From contig NC_092570.1 of NCBI RefSeq assembly GCF_037975245.1, forward strand, positions 17,501 through 81,500: a DNA stretch of 64,000 nucleotides, written 5' to 3'. Positions 14,301-29,300 of this stretch are shown here, in pieces (position 1 is the stretch's first letter; each line of letters begins with the position of its first letter). The notes under the pieces are model-generated. The model was given only the letters and a program-made list of their open reading frames with translations. It made no database searches and was not told where the DNA came from. Origin of the DNA: Apostichopus japonicus (Eukaryota; Echinodermata; Holothuroidea; Aspidochirotida; Stichopodidae). Both the position numbers and the translations under genes were made by a program.

Positions 14301-17300
14301 GTGACTCGATCTCGGGACCTTATGATTGAAAGGCACTGGTGTTAACCACTGAGCTAACACTCCTGGTTTGGTTTACACTAGGTTACTAAATAGACTTTAT
14401 CAACATGATAACTGATTGCTGGTACCTTCGTTTATATGTTGCGGCCTTATTCAGTAGATAATCCCTTTTCATTCTGTTTACATAAGTTCATGAATATTTA
14501 CATGTATGGCCTACCACACTATGAATGTTTGGGCATCGGAACCACTAAACATTTAATTTTCTGGTTCTGCCTGTTTTGGTGAATGTGTACCTAAATCTGT
14601 CATCTTGTAATGTTACATATCTTTTATTCTCTCTGTCTCTTAGAATGGTGCCAGCTCTTAACAAAGTTCCTTAAGGAGCAACTGGCAAAAATCACAGAAT
14701 ATCACCAAGCCTTTGGTCCATTGCCATCAACTTCATCATACATGACCTCTGACCTTAACAGTCAGTCTTCTATGTCACAAGAAGTTGAAACTGCATTGAA
14801 ACTTTGGCAGTACAACACAAAGCTTGCTAGGTTTCTCTATGAGGTATCGATACTCATGCTTTATTTCAATACTGTTTCAATGTTTCACTGTGGGATATAG
14901 ATGTCTTTTGCCTGATTTCAATACTGTTTCAATGTTTCACTGTGGGGTATAGATATCGCTTGCCTGATTTCAATGCTGTTTTAATGTTCCTCTATGAGGT
15001 ATAGATACTCTCGCTTGATTTCAATACTGTTTCAATGTTTCACTGTGGGGTATAGATATCGCTTGCCTGATTTCAATGCTGTTTTAATGTTTCTCTATGA
15101 GGTATAGATACTCTCGCTTGATTTCAATACTGTTTCAATGTTTCACTGTGGGGTATAGATATCGCTTGCCTGATTTCAATGCTGTTTTAATGTTCCTCTA
15201 TGAGGTATGGATACTCTCACTTGATTTCAATGCTGTTTTAATATTTTTAGTTGAAGAAGTTGTAGAAATAGTTAGAACCGATGTCTTTAAGTTACAGCTT
15301 TGGTGTATTTAGAAGTCAAGTATGTAAGGTCTGTAATGGTCAAAATAAAACAAATTAATAGCTGAATTAAGTGTGAGTATGTGTATCACCATAGATAGTG
15401 ACTGATGTGAACAGGTCAGTGCACTAACAAGAGGCAGGGAGTTATTTATACAATTATTATAACATATGTCAGTATGGGTCGTAAGGTACATAGCTACCGA
15501 TGTGGTCCAGACAGTGCATTAAACATTTGAGAGGGATGGTTTATGAAATTATTCATGCTGCTAGTTTGGTTGCTTAAAATTAGTAAGTACCTAAACGGAT
15601 TTATGAAATTATTCATTATGTTTGTTTGGTTGGTTTTAGTCAGTACCTTATAGGGATTTATGAAACTATTCATGCTTTTGGTTTCGTTGCTTAAAATTAT
15701 AAGTAACTAAAGGGATTTATGAAATTATTCATGCTGTTGGTTGGTTGCTTTTAGTCAGTACCTGAAGGGATTTATGATATTATTCATGCTGTTGGTTTGG
15801 TTGCTTGTAGTCAGTACTTAAAGGGATTTATGAAATTATTCATGCTGTTGTTGGTACGGTTGCTTGTAGTCAGTACCTAAAGGGATTTATGATATTATTC
15901 ATGCTGTTGTTGGTTTGGTTGCTTGAAGTCAGTACCTAAAGGGATTTATGATATTATTCATGCTGTTGTTGGTTTGGTTGCTTGTAGTCAGTACCTAAAG
16001 GGATTTATGAAATTATTCATGCTGTTGTTGGTTTGGTTGCTTGTAGTCAGTTCCTAAGGGGATTTATGAAATTATTCATGCTGTTGGTTTGGTTGCTTGT
16101 AGTCAGTACCTAAAGGGATTTATGAAATTATTCATGCTGTTGTTGGTTTGGTTGCTTGTATCCAGTACCTAAAGGGATTTATGATATTATTCATGCTGTT
16201 TGTTTGGTTGCTTGAAGTCAGTACCTAAAGGGATTTATGAAATTATTCATGCTGTTGTTGGTTTGGTTGCTTGTAGTCAGTACCTAAAGGGATTTATGAT
16301 ATTATTCATGCTGTTTGTTTGGTTGCTTGAAGTCAGTACCTAAAGGGATTTATGAAATTATTCATGCTGTTGTTGGTTTGGTTGCTTGTAGTCAGTACCT
16401 AAAGGGATTTATGGAATTATTCATGCTGTTGGTTGGCTGCTTTTAGTCAGTACCTTAAGGGATTTATGATATTATTCATGCTGTTGTTGGTTTGATTGCT
16501 TGTAGTCAGTACCTAAAGGGATTTATTCATGCTGTTGGTTGGTAACTTTTAGTCAGTACCTGAAGGGATTTATGATATTATTCATGCTGTTGTTGGTTTG
16601 GTTGCTTGTAGTCAGTACCTAAAGGGATTTATTCATGCTGTTGGTTGGTAACTTTTAGTCAGTACCTGAAGGGATTTATGATATTATTCATGCTGTTGGT
16701 TTGGTTGCTTGTAGTCAGTACCTAAAGGGCTTTATTCATGCTGTTGGTTGGTAACTTTTAGTCAGTACCTGAAGGGATTTATGATATTATTCATGCTGTT
16801 GGTTTGGTTGCTTGTAGTCAGTACCTAAAGGGATTTATTCATGCTGTTGGTTGGTAACTTTTAGTAGGTACCTGAAGGGATTTGTGAAATTATTCATGCT
16901 GTTTGTTTGGTTGCTTGTAGTCAGTACCTAAAGGGATTTATGATATTATTCATGCTGTTGTTGGTTTGGTTGCTTGTAGTCAGTACCTCAAGGGATTTAT
17001 GGAATTATTCATGCTGTTGGTTGGTTGCTTTTAGTCAGTACCTTAAGGGATTTATGATATTATTCATGCTGTTGTTGGTTTGGTTGCTTGTAGTCAGTAC
17101 CTAAAGCGATTTATGGAATTATTCATGCTGTTGTTGGTTTGGTTGCTTGTAGTCAGTTCCTAAGGGGATTTATGAAATTATTCATGCTGTTGTTGGTTTG
17201 GTTGCTTGTAGTCAGTACCTCAAGGGATTTATGAAATTATTCATGCTGTTTGTTTGGTTGCTTGTAGTCAGTACCTGAAGGGATTTGTGAAATTATTCAT

Positions 17301-20300
17301 GCTGTTGTTGGTTTGGTTGCTTGTAGTCAGTACCTGAAGGGATTTATGAAATTATTCATGCTGTTGTTGGTTTGGTTGCTTGTAGTCAGTACCTGAAGGG
17401 ATTAATGATATTATTCATGCTGTTGTTGGTTTGGTTGCTTGTAGTCTGTACCTGAAGGGATTTATGAAATTATTCATGCTGTTGTTGGTACGGTTGCTTG
17501 TAGTCAGTACTTAAAGGGATTTATGGAATTATTCATGCTGTTGTTGGTTTGGTTGCTTGTAGTCAGTACTTAAAGGAATTTATGATATTATTCATGCTGT
17601 TTGTTTGGTTGCTTGTAGTCAGTACCTAAATGGATTTGTGAAATTATTCATGCTGTTGTTGGTTTGGTTGCTTGTAGTCAGTACCTAAATGGATTTATGA
17701 AATTATTCATGCTGTTGTTGGTTTGGTTGCTTTTAGTCAGTACCTAAAGGGATTTATGAAATTATTCATGCTGTTGTTGGTACGGTTGCTTGTAGTCAGT
17801 ACTTAAAGGGATTTATGAAATTATGCTGTTGGTTTGGTTGCTTGTAGTCAGTACCTAAATGGATTTATGAAATTTTCATGCTGTTGTTGGTACGGTTGCT
17901 TGTAGTCAGTACCTAAAGGGATTTATGAAATTATTCATGCTGTTGTTGGTTTGGTTGCTTGTAGTCAGTACCTAAATGGATTCATGAAATTATTCATGCT
18001 GTTGTTGGTTTGGTTGCTTGAAGTCAGTACCTAAAGGGATTTATGATATTATTCATGCTGTTGTTGGTTTGGTTGCTTGTAGTCAGTACCTAAAGGGATT
18101 TGTGAAATTATTCATGCTGGTGTTGGTTTGGTTGCTTGTAGTCAGTACCTCAAGGGATTTATGAAATTATTCATGCTGTTGTTGGTTTGGTTGCTTGTAG
18201 TCAGTACCTAAAGGGATTTATGATATTATTCATGCTGTTGTTGGTTTGGTTGTTTGTATCCAGTACCTAAAGGGATTTATGGAATTATTCATGCTGTTGT
18301 TGGTTTGGTTGCTTGTAGTCAGTACCTCAAGGGATTTATGAAATTATTCATGCTGTTGTTGGTTTGGTTGCTTGTAGTCAGTACCTAAAGGGATTTGTGA
18401 AATTATTCATGCTGTTGTTGGTTTGGTTGCTTGTAGTCAGTACCTAAATGGATTTATGAAATTATTCATGCTGTTGTTGGTTTGGTTGCTTGTAGTCAGT
18501 ACCTAAAGGGATTTATGATATTATTCATGCTGTTGTTGGTTTGGTTGCTTGTAGTCAGTACCTAAATGGATTTATGATATTATTCATGCTGTTGTTGGTT
18601 TGGTTGCTTGTAGTCAGTACCTAAAGGGATTTATGATATTATTCATGCTGTTTGTTTGGTTGCTTGAAGTCAGTACCTAAAGGGATTTATGAAATTATTC
18701 ATGCTGTTGTTGGTTTGGTTGCTTGTAGTCAGTACCTAAAGGGATTTGTGAAATTATTCATGCTGTTGTTGGTTTGGTTGCTTGTAGTCAGTACCTCAAG
18801 GGATTTATGAAATTATTCATGCTGTTGTTGGTTTGGTTGCTTGTAGTCAGTACCTAAAGGGATTTATGAAATTATTCATGCTGTTGTTGGTTTGGTTGCT
18901 TGTAGTCAGTACCTAAATGGATTTATGAAATTATTCATGCTGTTGTTGGTTTGGTTGCTTGTAGTCAGTACCTAAAGGGATTTATGATATTATTCATGCT
19001 GTTTGTTTGGTTGCTTGAAGTCAGTACCTAAAGGGATTTATGAAATTATTCATGCTGTTGTTGGTTTGGTTGCTTGTAGTCAGTACCTAAAGGGATTTGT
19101 GAAATTATTCATGCTGTTGTTGGTTTGGTTGCTTGTAGTCAGTACCTAAATGGATTTATGATATTATTCATGCTGTTGTTGGTTTGGTTGCTTGTAGTCA
19201 GTACCTAAATGGATTTATGAAATTATTCATGCTGTTGTTGGTATGGTTGCTTGTAGTCAGTACCTAAAGGGATTTATGAAATTATTCATGCTGGTGTTGG
19301 TTTGGTTGCTTGTAGTCAGTACTTAAAAGGATTTATGATATTATTCATGCGTTGTTGGTTTGGTTGCTTGTAGTCAGTACCTAAATGGATTCATGAAATT
19401 ATTCATGCTGTTGTTGGTTTGGTTGCTTGTAGTCAGTACTTAAAGGGATTTATGATATTATTCATGCGTTGTTGGTTTGGTTGCTTGAAGTCAGTACCTA
19501 AAGGGATTTATGAAATTATTCATGCTGTTGTTGGTTTGGTTGCTTGAAGTCAGTACCTAAAGGGATTTATGATATTATTCATGCTGTTGGTTTGGTTGCT
19601 TGTAGTCAGTACCTAAAGGGATTTATGGAATTATTCATGCTGTTGGTTGGTTGCTTGTAGTCAGTACTTAAAGGGATTTATGATATTATTCATGCTGTTG
19701 GTTTGGTTGCTTGTAGTCAGTACCTAAATGGATTTATGATATTATTCATGCTGTTGTTGGTTTGGTTGCTTGTAGTCAGTACCTAAAGGGATTTATGATA
19801 TTATTCATGCTGTTGTTGGTTTGGTTGCTTGTAGTCTGTACCTGAAGGGATTTATGATATTATTCATGCTGTTGTTGGTTTGGTTGCTTGTAGTCAGTAC
19901 CTAAAGGGATTTATGATATTATTCATGCTGTTGTTGGTTTGGTTGCTTGTAGTCAGTACCTAAAGGGATTTAACAAATCAATAGTATAGTTAAGAAAAAT
20001 CTGCTTCATTCAAGCATGTCCTTGCTGTACAGACATGTTGTTAAAATTCTGCACCAGCATTCAAAGCAATTGTTCATGTTATAAATATAACCATTTCATC
20101 ATGAGGAACTTTACTGGCTATTAGTTTGTCTTTGTGAGTCTGTTGACACCCTAGTATAGAACTTAAGAAGTTTGTGTGATTTAATGCATTCATACATTTC
20201 AGGAGGGTATGCTGGAATGTCACGACTACCTTGCTTGGACTGTTGACACCCTTGAGAAGATAAAGCCCAGTGATGACATTACGTTAAGGTTCCTTATTCC

Positions 20301-23300
20301 ATATGTCATGCAGGTCAGTGAATATCTTGACTTCCTATATATTTTTGATTACGTTTACTTTTTCTATCATTGATAGTCTTGATATTGATAATTTTCGGAG
20401 CTACTATCAATACATTGTGTTATAGAGAATTAATGGTGAAGCATATGCAGTGACACATCCCTAGGTTATACCAGTGCACAAGTTGTTAACGTTTTTGGAC
20501 ATATGTAGGATGTGGTTAAAGTGTATTGATTAAGCAATGGTAGAAATTGGTGATTAATAGAATCAAGACAAAGTGTATGAATTAATAGATTGCATAATTG
20601 GTGCCTGGTTGATAGCATCTAGACTAGGTGCATGTATCCATTGGATGACATCTATAATTAGTGAGTGGTTGATAGCATCTAGACTAGGTGCATGTATCCA
20701 TTGGATGACATCTATAATTAATGAGTGGTTGATAGCATCTAGACTAGGTGCATATATCCATTGGATGCCATAAATAATCAGTGTTTGGTGGATAGCATCT
20801 ATGCTAGGTGCATGTATCCATTGGATGGCATAAATAATTAGTGAGTGGTTGATAGTATCTAGACTAGGTGCATGTATCCATTGGATGGCATAAATAATTA
20901 GTGAGTGGTTGATAGCATCTATGCTAGGTGCATGTATCCATTGGATAGCATAAATAATTAGTGAGTGGTTGATTATAGATGCCATCAAATGGATACATGC
21001 ACCTTGTATAGATACTATTAACCACTTAATAATTATTTATGCCATCCAATGGATACATGCACATATAGATGCTATCCACCAAACACTGATTATTTATGCC
21101 ATCCAATGGATACATGAACCTAGTCTAGATGCTATCAACCACTCACTAATTATAGATGTCATCCAATGGATACAAGCAGATATAGATACTATTAACCACT
21201 CACTAATTATTTATGCCATCCAATGGATACATGCACCTAGTCTAGATGCTATCAACCACTCACTAATTATTTATGCTATCCAATGGATACATGCACCTAG
21301 CATAGATGCTATCAACCACTCACTAATTATTTATGCCATCCAATGGATACATGGATGGCGTATAGATGCTATTAACCATTTAATAATTATTCCGGATTTC
21401 GCTGCGACGTATTCGTTACTTGGAGCTAGCCTAACATAACGATAGTGTGTAAGTAGTCAGAACTAGTGGTAGGATGTGCTAGTGCTAATACTTTTGAGCA
21501 AGCCTAACATAACGATAGTGCGTAAGTATTCAGAGCTAGGAGTAGGATGTGTTAGAACGGCATTCCCCCAGTTTCTCCGAATAGTTTTCCGGTTTTTTTT
21601 TTGGCTGCACTTACATCCCTGTATAATTAGTGCATGGTGGATAGCATCTATAGTGTATAGATGCATGTAAACATTGCATCTATAACAGTTGCATATCCAT
21701 TGGATGGCATCAGTAATCGGTGTGTGGTGGATACCATCTATAGCATAGTAGAGTAGGGATTAAATGCAAGGGCAGCTCCTTGTTATATTTACAAGATCAT
21801 TTGTAATTTGTTTTATTAGTTTGCTGAAGAATTTGTGAAGAGCCAAATGTTGTCAAGGAGATTGGCCTACTACTGCGGTAACCGGCTGTGCAGTTTAATC
21901 GAAGATAGCCAAACTTGTCAGAGTACAAAGTAAGCTTGGGAGGTTATCTGAGTAGACAGATTGATTAAGCCAAATCTGTTCTGATAGATATTTTCAAATT
22001 AATATCTGCTTCAGTAAATTATATAGCATTTGTTCATTATTTTTCAAATAGATTTACCAAGGAAACATATCTGAGCAAACAGATTGATCAATTCAACCAA
22101 CATTTGGACTAAAAGATTGATTAAGATTCATGTAGCTTCTAAAATAGATTGATTAATTGGGCATACATTCATCTTCTTGGATAGATTGATTGATTGGGCA
22201 TACATGCATCTTCTTGGATAGATTAATTGATTGGGCATACATGCCTCTTCTTGGGTAGATTGATTAATTGGGCATACATGCTTCTTCTTGGATATATTGA
22301 TTAATTGGGCATACATGCTTCTTCTTGGATATATTGATTAATTGAGCATACATGCTTCTTCTTGGATAGATTGATTAATTGGGCATACATTCATCTTCTT
22401 GGATAGATTGATTGATTGGGCATACATGCCTCTTCTTGGGTAGATTGATTAATTGGGCATACATGCCTCTTCTTGGGTATATTGATTAATTGGGCATACA
22501 TGCCTCTTCTTGGGTATATTGATTAATTGGGCATACATGCTTCTTCTTGGATATATTGATTAATTGGGCATACATGCTTCTTCTTGGATATATTGATTAA
22601 TTGGGCATACATGCTTCTTCTTGGATAGATTGATTAATTGGGCATACATGCTTCTTCTTGGGTAGATTGATTGATTGGGCATACATGCTTCTTCTTGGAT
22701 AGATTGATTGATTGGGCATACATGCATCTTCTTGGGTAGATTGATTAATTGAGCATACATGCATCTTCTTGGATAGATGATTCGGCAAACATGCTACTTC
22801 TTGGATATATTGATTAATTGGGCATACATGCTTCTTCTTGGATATATTGATTAGTTGGGCAAACATGCTTCTTCTTGGGTAGATTGATTAATTGGGCATA
22901 CATGCCTCTTCTTGGGTAGATTGATTAATTTGGCATACATGCTTCTTCTTGGATATATTGATTAATTGGGCATACATGCATCTTCTTGGATATATTGATT
23001 AATTGGGCATACATGCTTCTTCTTGGATAGATTGATTAATTGGGCATACATGCTTCTTCTTGGATAGATTAATTGGGCATACATGCTTCTTCTTGGATAA
23101 ATTGATTAATTGGGCATACATGCATCTTCTTGGATATATTGATTAGTTGGGCATACACGCTTCTTCTTGGATAGATTGATTAATTGGGCAAACATGCTTC
23201 TTCTTGGGTAGATTGATTAATTGGGCATACATGCTTCTTCTTTGATATATTGATTAATTGGGCATACATGCATCTTCTTGGATATATTGATTAGTTGGGC

Positions 23301-26300
23301 ATACACGCTTCTTCGTGGATAGATTAATTGATTGGGCAAACATGCTTCTTCTTGGGTAGATTGATTAATTGGGCATACATGCTTCTTCTTTGATATATTG
23401 ATTAATTGGGCATACATGCATCTTCTTGGATATATTGATTAGTTGGGCATACATGCTTCTTCTTGGATATATTGATTAATTGGGCATACATGCTTCTTCT
23501 TGGATATATTGATTAATTGGGCATACATGCTTCTTCTTGGATATATTGATTAGTTGGGCATACATGCTTCTTCTTGGATAGATTAATTGATTGGGCAAAC
23601 ATGCTTCTTCTTGGATATATTGATTAATTGGGCATACATGCATCTTCTTGGATAGATGATTGGGCAAACATGCTTCTTCTTGGATATATTGATTAATTGG
23701 GCATACATGCTTCTTCTTGGATATATTGATTAGTTGGGCAAACATGCTTCTTCTTGGGTAGATTGATTAATTGGGCATACATGCCTCTTCTTGGGTAGAT
23801 TGATTAATTGGGCATACATGCTTCTTCTTGGATATATTGATTAATTGGGCATACATGCATCTTCTTGGATATATTGATTAATTGGGCATACATGCTTCTT
23901 CTTGGATAGATTGATTAATTGGGCATACATGCTTCTTCTTGGATAGATTAATTGGGCATACATGCTTCTTCTTGGATAAATTGATTAATTGGGCATACAT
24001 GCTTCTTGGATAGATTGATTAATTGGGCATACATGCTTCTTCTTGGATAGATTGATTAATTGGGCATACATGCTTCTTCTTGGATAGATTAATTGATTGG
24101 GCAAACATGCTTCTTCTTGGGTAGATTGATTTATTGGGCATACATGCTTCTTGGATAGATTAATTGGTCATACATGCTTCTTCTTGGATAGATTAATTGG
24201 GCATCCATGCTTCTTCTTGGATAGATTAATTGGGCACACATGCTTCTTCTTGGATAGATTGATTAATTGGTCATACATGCTTCTACTTGGAGAGATTAAT
24301 TGGGCAAACAGCAACATGTATGAAGTCTATATAACGCTTTATATACTACTCACTTATCTTTTCTCTTGCTGTCTTCAAGTTTATCATTGAATTTTTTTCC
24401 CTGAGCAGCCAGGTTGCTTCTGCAAGTTCTTCCAACCAAAACATGTACCAAGCCCTATTTTCGGAGTATCTAGGTTGTCCTCAGCATCGAACCATCATAC
24501 TTGGTCTTGGAACTTTGTTGCAGTGCATTACCATCAAGTGCCCTAGTGCTGTTATATGGATTAACTCATCTGATGCTAAAGACAAACACATTGCCAGCCC
24601 AGGGTCCCCTTTAGACATCTTGCCATTTCCTCCATCTAGCCTACCAATCTCAGGAGGACCAACGCTTCAAAACCATCAGGTAACCTTCACTCCCATGTAT
24701 CTCCTTAATATTGATACATGTTATCCTATGTATGAGCTCAGTGTACTAAAAGAGTTAAATGTTTGTTGTCCTGAGATATGTTATGTTTTATACAATGAAG
24801 CTATATGTAGATAAATAGTTGCATTACAATAAACATATTGACGGACACAGTTCATTAACAGCTGATGAAAGCATTATTGGCCAATTGCCAGGAACAATTT
24901 AACATGTGTCAAACAAGGTAATTTCAAGCTCTCAAAGCCTAATGGGGAAACTAACAATATAACCATGTCATTCCTCCAATTCTTATGCTGTTTAACTTGC
25001 TCCTATATTTCCTATTTTCAATTTTGTGAAGCATCCTCCTCCGCCAAGTTTCCCCTTCTTTGTTAGGTATTTTAACTTCAGAGGAGCAAAAGCATATGAA
25101 TCTGGATGTATGTACAAGTCACCTTTACCTATTAGCAAAATTTCATCTCACTGATATAACTACCAGTACAACAATTATACCAGGTTTACAATCATGAGGT
25201 AGATTCATAACAGAGGAGAAACCCTGCAAGCAATTTGAATTAGAATGTTATATCTGTGTAGACCACATACACACCTGGGATGTGTGAATACATGAAACAG
25301 CTGGATGTGTTAGTGCACAAAAAGCTGGATGTGTGAGTGCATCAAACAGCTGGATGTGTGAGTGCATCAAATAGCTGGATGTGTGAATACATGAAACAGC
25401 TGGATGTGTGAGTGCATCAAACAGCTGGATGTGTGAGTGCATCAAACAGCTGGATGTGTGAGTGCATCAAATAGCTGGATGTGTGAATACATGAAACAGC
25501 TGGATGTGTGCATACATGAAACAGCTGGATGTGTGAGTGCATCAAACAGCTGGATGTGTGAGTGCATCAAACAGCTAGATGTGTGAGTGCATCAAATAGC
25601 TGGATGTGTGAATACATGAAACAGCTGGATATGTGAGTGCATCAAACAGCTGGATGTTTGAGTGCATCAAACAGCTGGATATGTGAGTGCATCAAACAGC
25701 TGGATGTTTGAGTGCATCAAACAGCTAGATGTGTGAGTGCATTAAACAGCTGGATGTGTGAATGCATCAAACAGGTGGATGTGTGAATGCATCAAACAGT
25801 TGGATGTGTGAGTGCATCAAACAGCTGGATGTGTGAGTGTATTAAACAGCTGGATGTGTGAATACAAGAAATAGCTAGATGTGTGAGTGCACAAAATACT
25901 GGATGTGTGAATGCATCAAACAGCTGGATGTGTGAGTGTATGAAACAGCTGGATGTGTGAATACATGCAACAGCTGGATGTGTGAGTGCATCAAACAGCT
26001 GGATGTGTGAATACAAGAAACAGCTAGATGTGTGAGTGCACAAAATACTGGAAGTGTGAATGCATCAAACAGCTGGATGTGTGAGTGTATGAAACAGCTG
26101 GATGTGTGAATACATGCAACAGCTGGATGTGTGAGTGCATCAAACAGCTGGATGTGTGAGTGTATGAAACGGCTGGATGTGTGAGTGCATGAAACAGCTG
26201 GATGTATGAGTGCATCAAACAGCTGGATGTGTGAGTGCATTAAACAGCTGGATGTGTGAATGCATCAGATAGCTCGATGTGTGAGTGCATCGAACAGCTG

Positions 26301-29300
26301 ATTTTCATATACAAAGCAGTTTTCTTTGGCATCAACACATGATAATATTGTACTAGGAAGGATAAGTCTATGAATTCTGAGTAGGGGCTAGAATAGCCAG
26401 ACCACCCTGCATCACACAAGATTGAACCCCTTTTCATATTTTATCAATTAGATACGTGGGGCTCTTCGTCACATAGAAAATCAGATAAAAGTCAGGAGTC
26501 GAGCAGTGGAGTTACGATGGTCATCTGATAAATGCCAAGATTCAGACACTGGTGAGTCAATACGTTTTCTTTTTCAATCATTCATCTAAACAGACGGTCT
26601 TGGTGAAAATTTATTTCTGACTGATGAAAGAGGAATTTATTGTAAGCCTCCTGGTGATTTTTGCATTAAACTCCTAATTGTACCATTTTGGAAATAGTAG
26701 TATTTAAATTTACACCTTTTATACCCAAGTGAGATTGAAGCAAACAGGTGTGGTTTCACAGTTGCACACTAACATATTGGGATGCACATACACACTGGGA
26801 TGTGTTTATCATGAACACACTACTGTAGTTGGTATTTGTTCACTTACATAAAATTGGTTTATCATGAACACACTAGTTGGTATTTGTTCACTTCAGTTAA
26901 AATTGGGATAGGTTTATCATGAACTCTCTACTGTGGTTGGTATTTGTTCACTTACATAAACTTGGGATAGGTTTATCATGAACACTCTACTGTCGTTGGT
27001 ATTTGTTCACTTACATAAAATAGGGATAGGTTTATCATGAACACACTACTGTCGTTGGTGTTTGTTCACTTACATAAAATTGGGATATCATTAAAGGTAT
27101 AGGAATTGCAGCAGGAAGATTAAAATATGTTCCTGATTTATCAGTTGAATATAAACTTTCCTCTACTGTACCTTGATGGGAGAGATTGTATTTGTGGTAC
27201 TTATCTCCCTGACTGTCAGTCATTTCAAACAGCTTTTTAATAGACGTGTCAGGCAATGATGGTTTATAGGTGAATTACAGTCTCTGCCATGTTTACACAA
27301 GTCATTGCTCAAACTGTTGAATACTCATGGATTATTTTTCAATTGTTCTCGTATAGATGATTTTATATTGCACATGATTGTCATTAGGCATTACTGTAAC
27401 ATTATTGTATCATGATCATCTATGGTGAAATACAAGTTTTTGCCTTCTATGCAAAGATTTCAGGAATCACTGTTCTTTTCTAAGGGGCAAAACTCATTAT
27501 CTTCTCTTTCTTTCCAGGACATACCATTAGTAAGGAGTTGCAAACATTGGAATATTTAGACAAACATAATTTTGAGAAGTGTGACTCTAACAATTCCTTG
27601 GACTCCTTATATCATAAAATTTTCCCTGGAGCATCTCAACGTGAAGGAAGCGAGGTAAAGTTTTCAAGATTATCATATTGGGTATTAGTATTTTGATCTT
27701 TGAAAGGTTTTTGTCATTTCAGAAGTTATATCATTGCAGATTTACTGGGAATAATGAAAGAAATCACAAGATGGTGCATTTCTGCTGTGGATCATATGTA
27801 AAGAGACTGTTGTTCACGTTGAACTTACAGAATTATAATTTTCAAATGTTGTGAGTTGCATTGGTTGGCAACTGGGTTTATGGGAGTCTGGTCATATGAG
27901 ATGTGCATACATGATGACTGAAATAACTGCAAAAGTAAAGGTTGGAATGTGGATCTACCTTTGCCACTATAAAATCCTATCATCTTTGTTTTATGTCAAA
28001 GGTTATTTGAGTTAAAGCTGAGGTGAACCCCACACTTGGTATGTAAGTCCTCAGAAGTGAGTACAAAAATCATGCTGGATTTTGCTGTTGAGTTCAAAAG
28101 TCATTGGGTTCAAGAGAGGTCAAAGCTGAAAATCACATGAACTACTCCCAGAGAAACAAATCTGGCACATGATATGCAGGTCCACTATTAGCATAAGCCT
28201 TGTTGGTCGTTTAGATTCAGGTTTTTTGTTAAATGTCCATATCTCTGCAACTGTCTGTCTGATTTAATTTATGCTTGGTGATGTAACTACATAGTATGCA
28301 CATGTTCTTTGCAACAACTATTTTTTCCTCATAAATCTTCATGGTGAATGGTGTTTAATCAAAAACAGCTTGTAAACATGATATCTCAACAACCACAAGA
28401 TCAATGTCATACATAGTAGGTAGATGCCTTGTGATGAGTAAATTGTTGATTCCTATGCCATGAATATTAATAAATGGGAGGGCTTCATGTAAAATTTGGT
28501 TCAAACTGGCATGGTGTTGTTGGTACATGATAAGCACGTTGTGACAAGTTTACGTCATTAATATTCATCAAATTGCAAAAGCTGGCCTTTAAACACAAGA
28601 CAAGAACCAAATGTTACATAGTTTTCATCCTTGGCTTATTGGATTTGTCACACATTCATGCAATCAACCATGTTGTTTTTTGTGTGCATATCATGAATAT
28701 TAATCAGTGAACATAAAATTCTTAATAAGATATATCTGATGTCTAATTACTTTTATACATGTACTAGTATTGTAAGTATATAGATACATGTTAATGAGAT
28801 CATAAAACTTGAACTCATTAATATTTATGCGTGTATCTGTTCTCTTACTATGTCACTAAATAGTCTTTGTCAACATGATAACTGACTACTGGTACCTTCC
28901 TTTTTATGTTGCCACAGTCAATAAATAATCCCTCTTCATTGTGGTGTGCACAAAGTTCATGTATACTAACATGTATGGCTGACCACACTATGAATGTATG
29001 GGCATTGGAACCACTAAACGTTTCATTTTTTGGTTTAAGGATAACCTGGAAGTTTTGTTACATGTTCATCCCTACCGCATTGATTATTGCTTGGAATTGC
29101 TTGAGACAGGCTAATACACTTTAAGTGTGTATTTATTTAGGTTGCTCCTAGTTATGAATGTTCTGTGATTGTTTTCCTTGTGTAGTGATGCATCTGTTTC
29201 CTTGTAGTTGGTTGGTTGTTGTTTGGTCAGGAAAGGTCAAACAGTATCTTTGTTTCATAGGTCCCATTTGGGGAGGAGCCTGTTATCCTTTTGCTTTGTT

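Noticed and set aside
14298-14364. Functional tRNA gene on the minus strand
   Set aside because: A and B boxes are recognisable but the T-stem is incomplete, so it is read as a SINE head.
20563-21439. Frames with [16 protein letters not shown] repeats
   Set aside because: 60-bp repeat (multiple of three) read on either strand of an inverted array.
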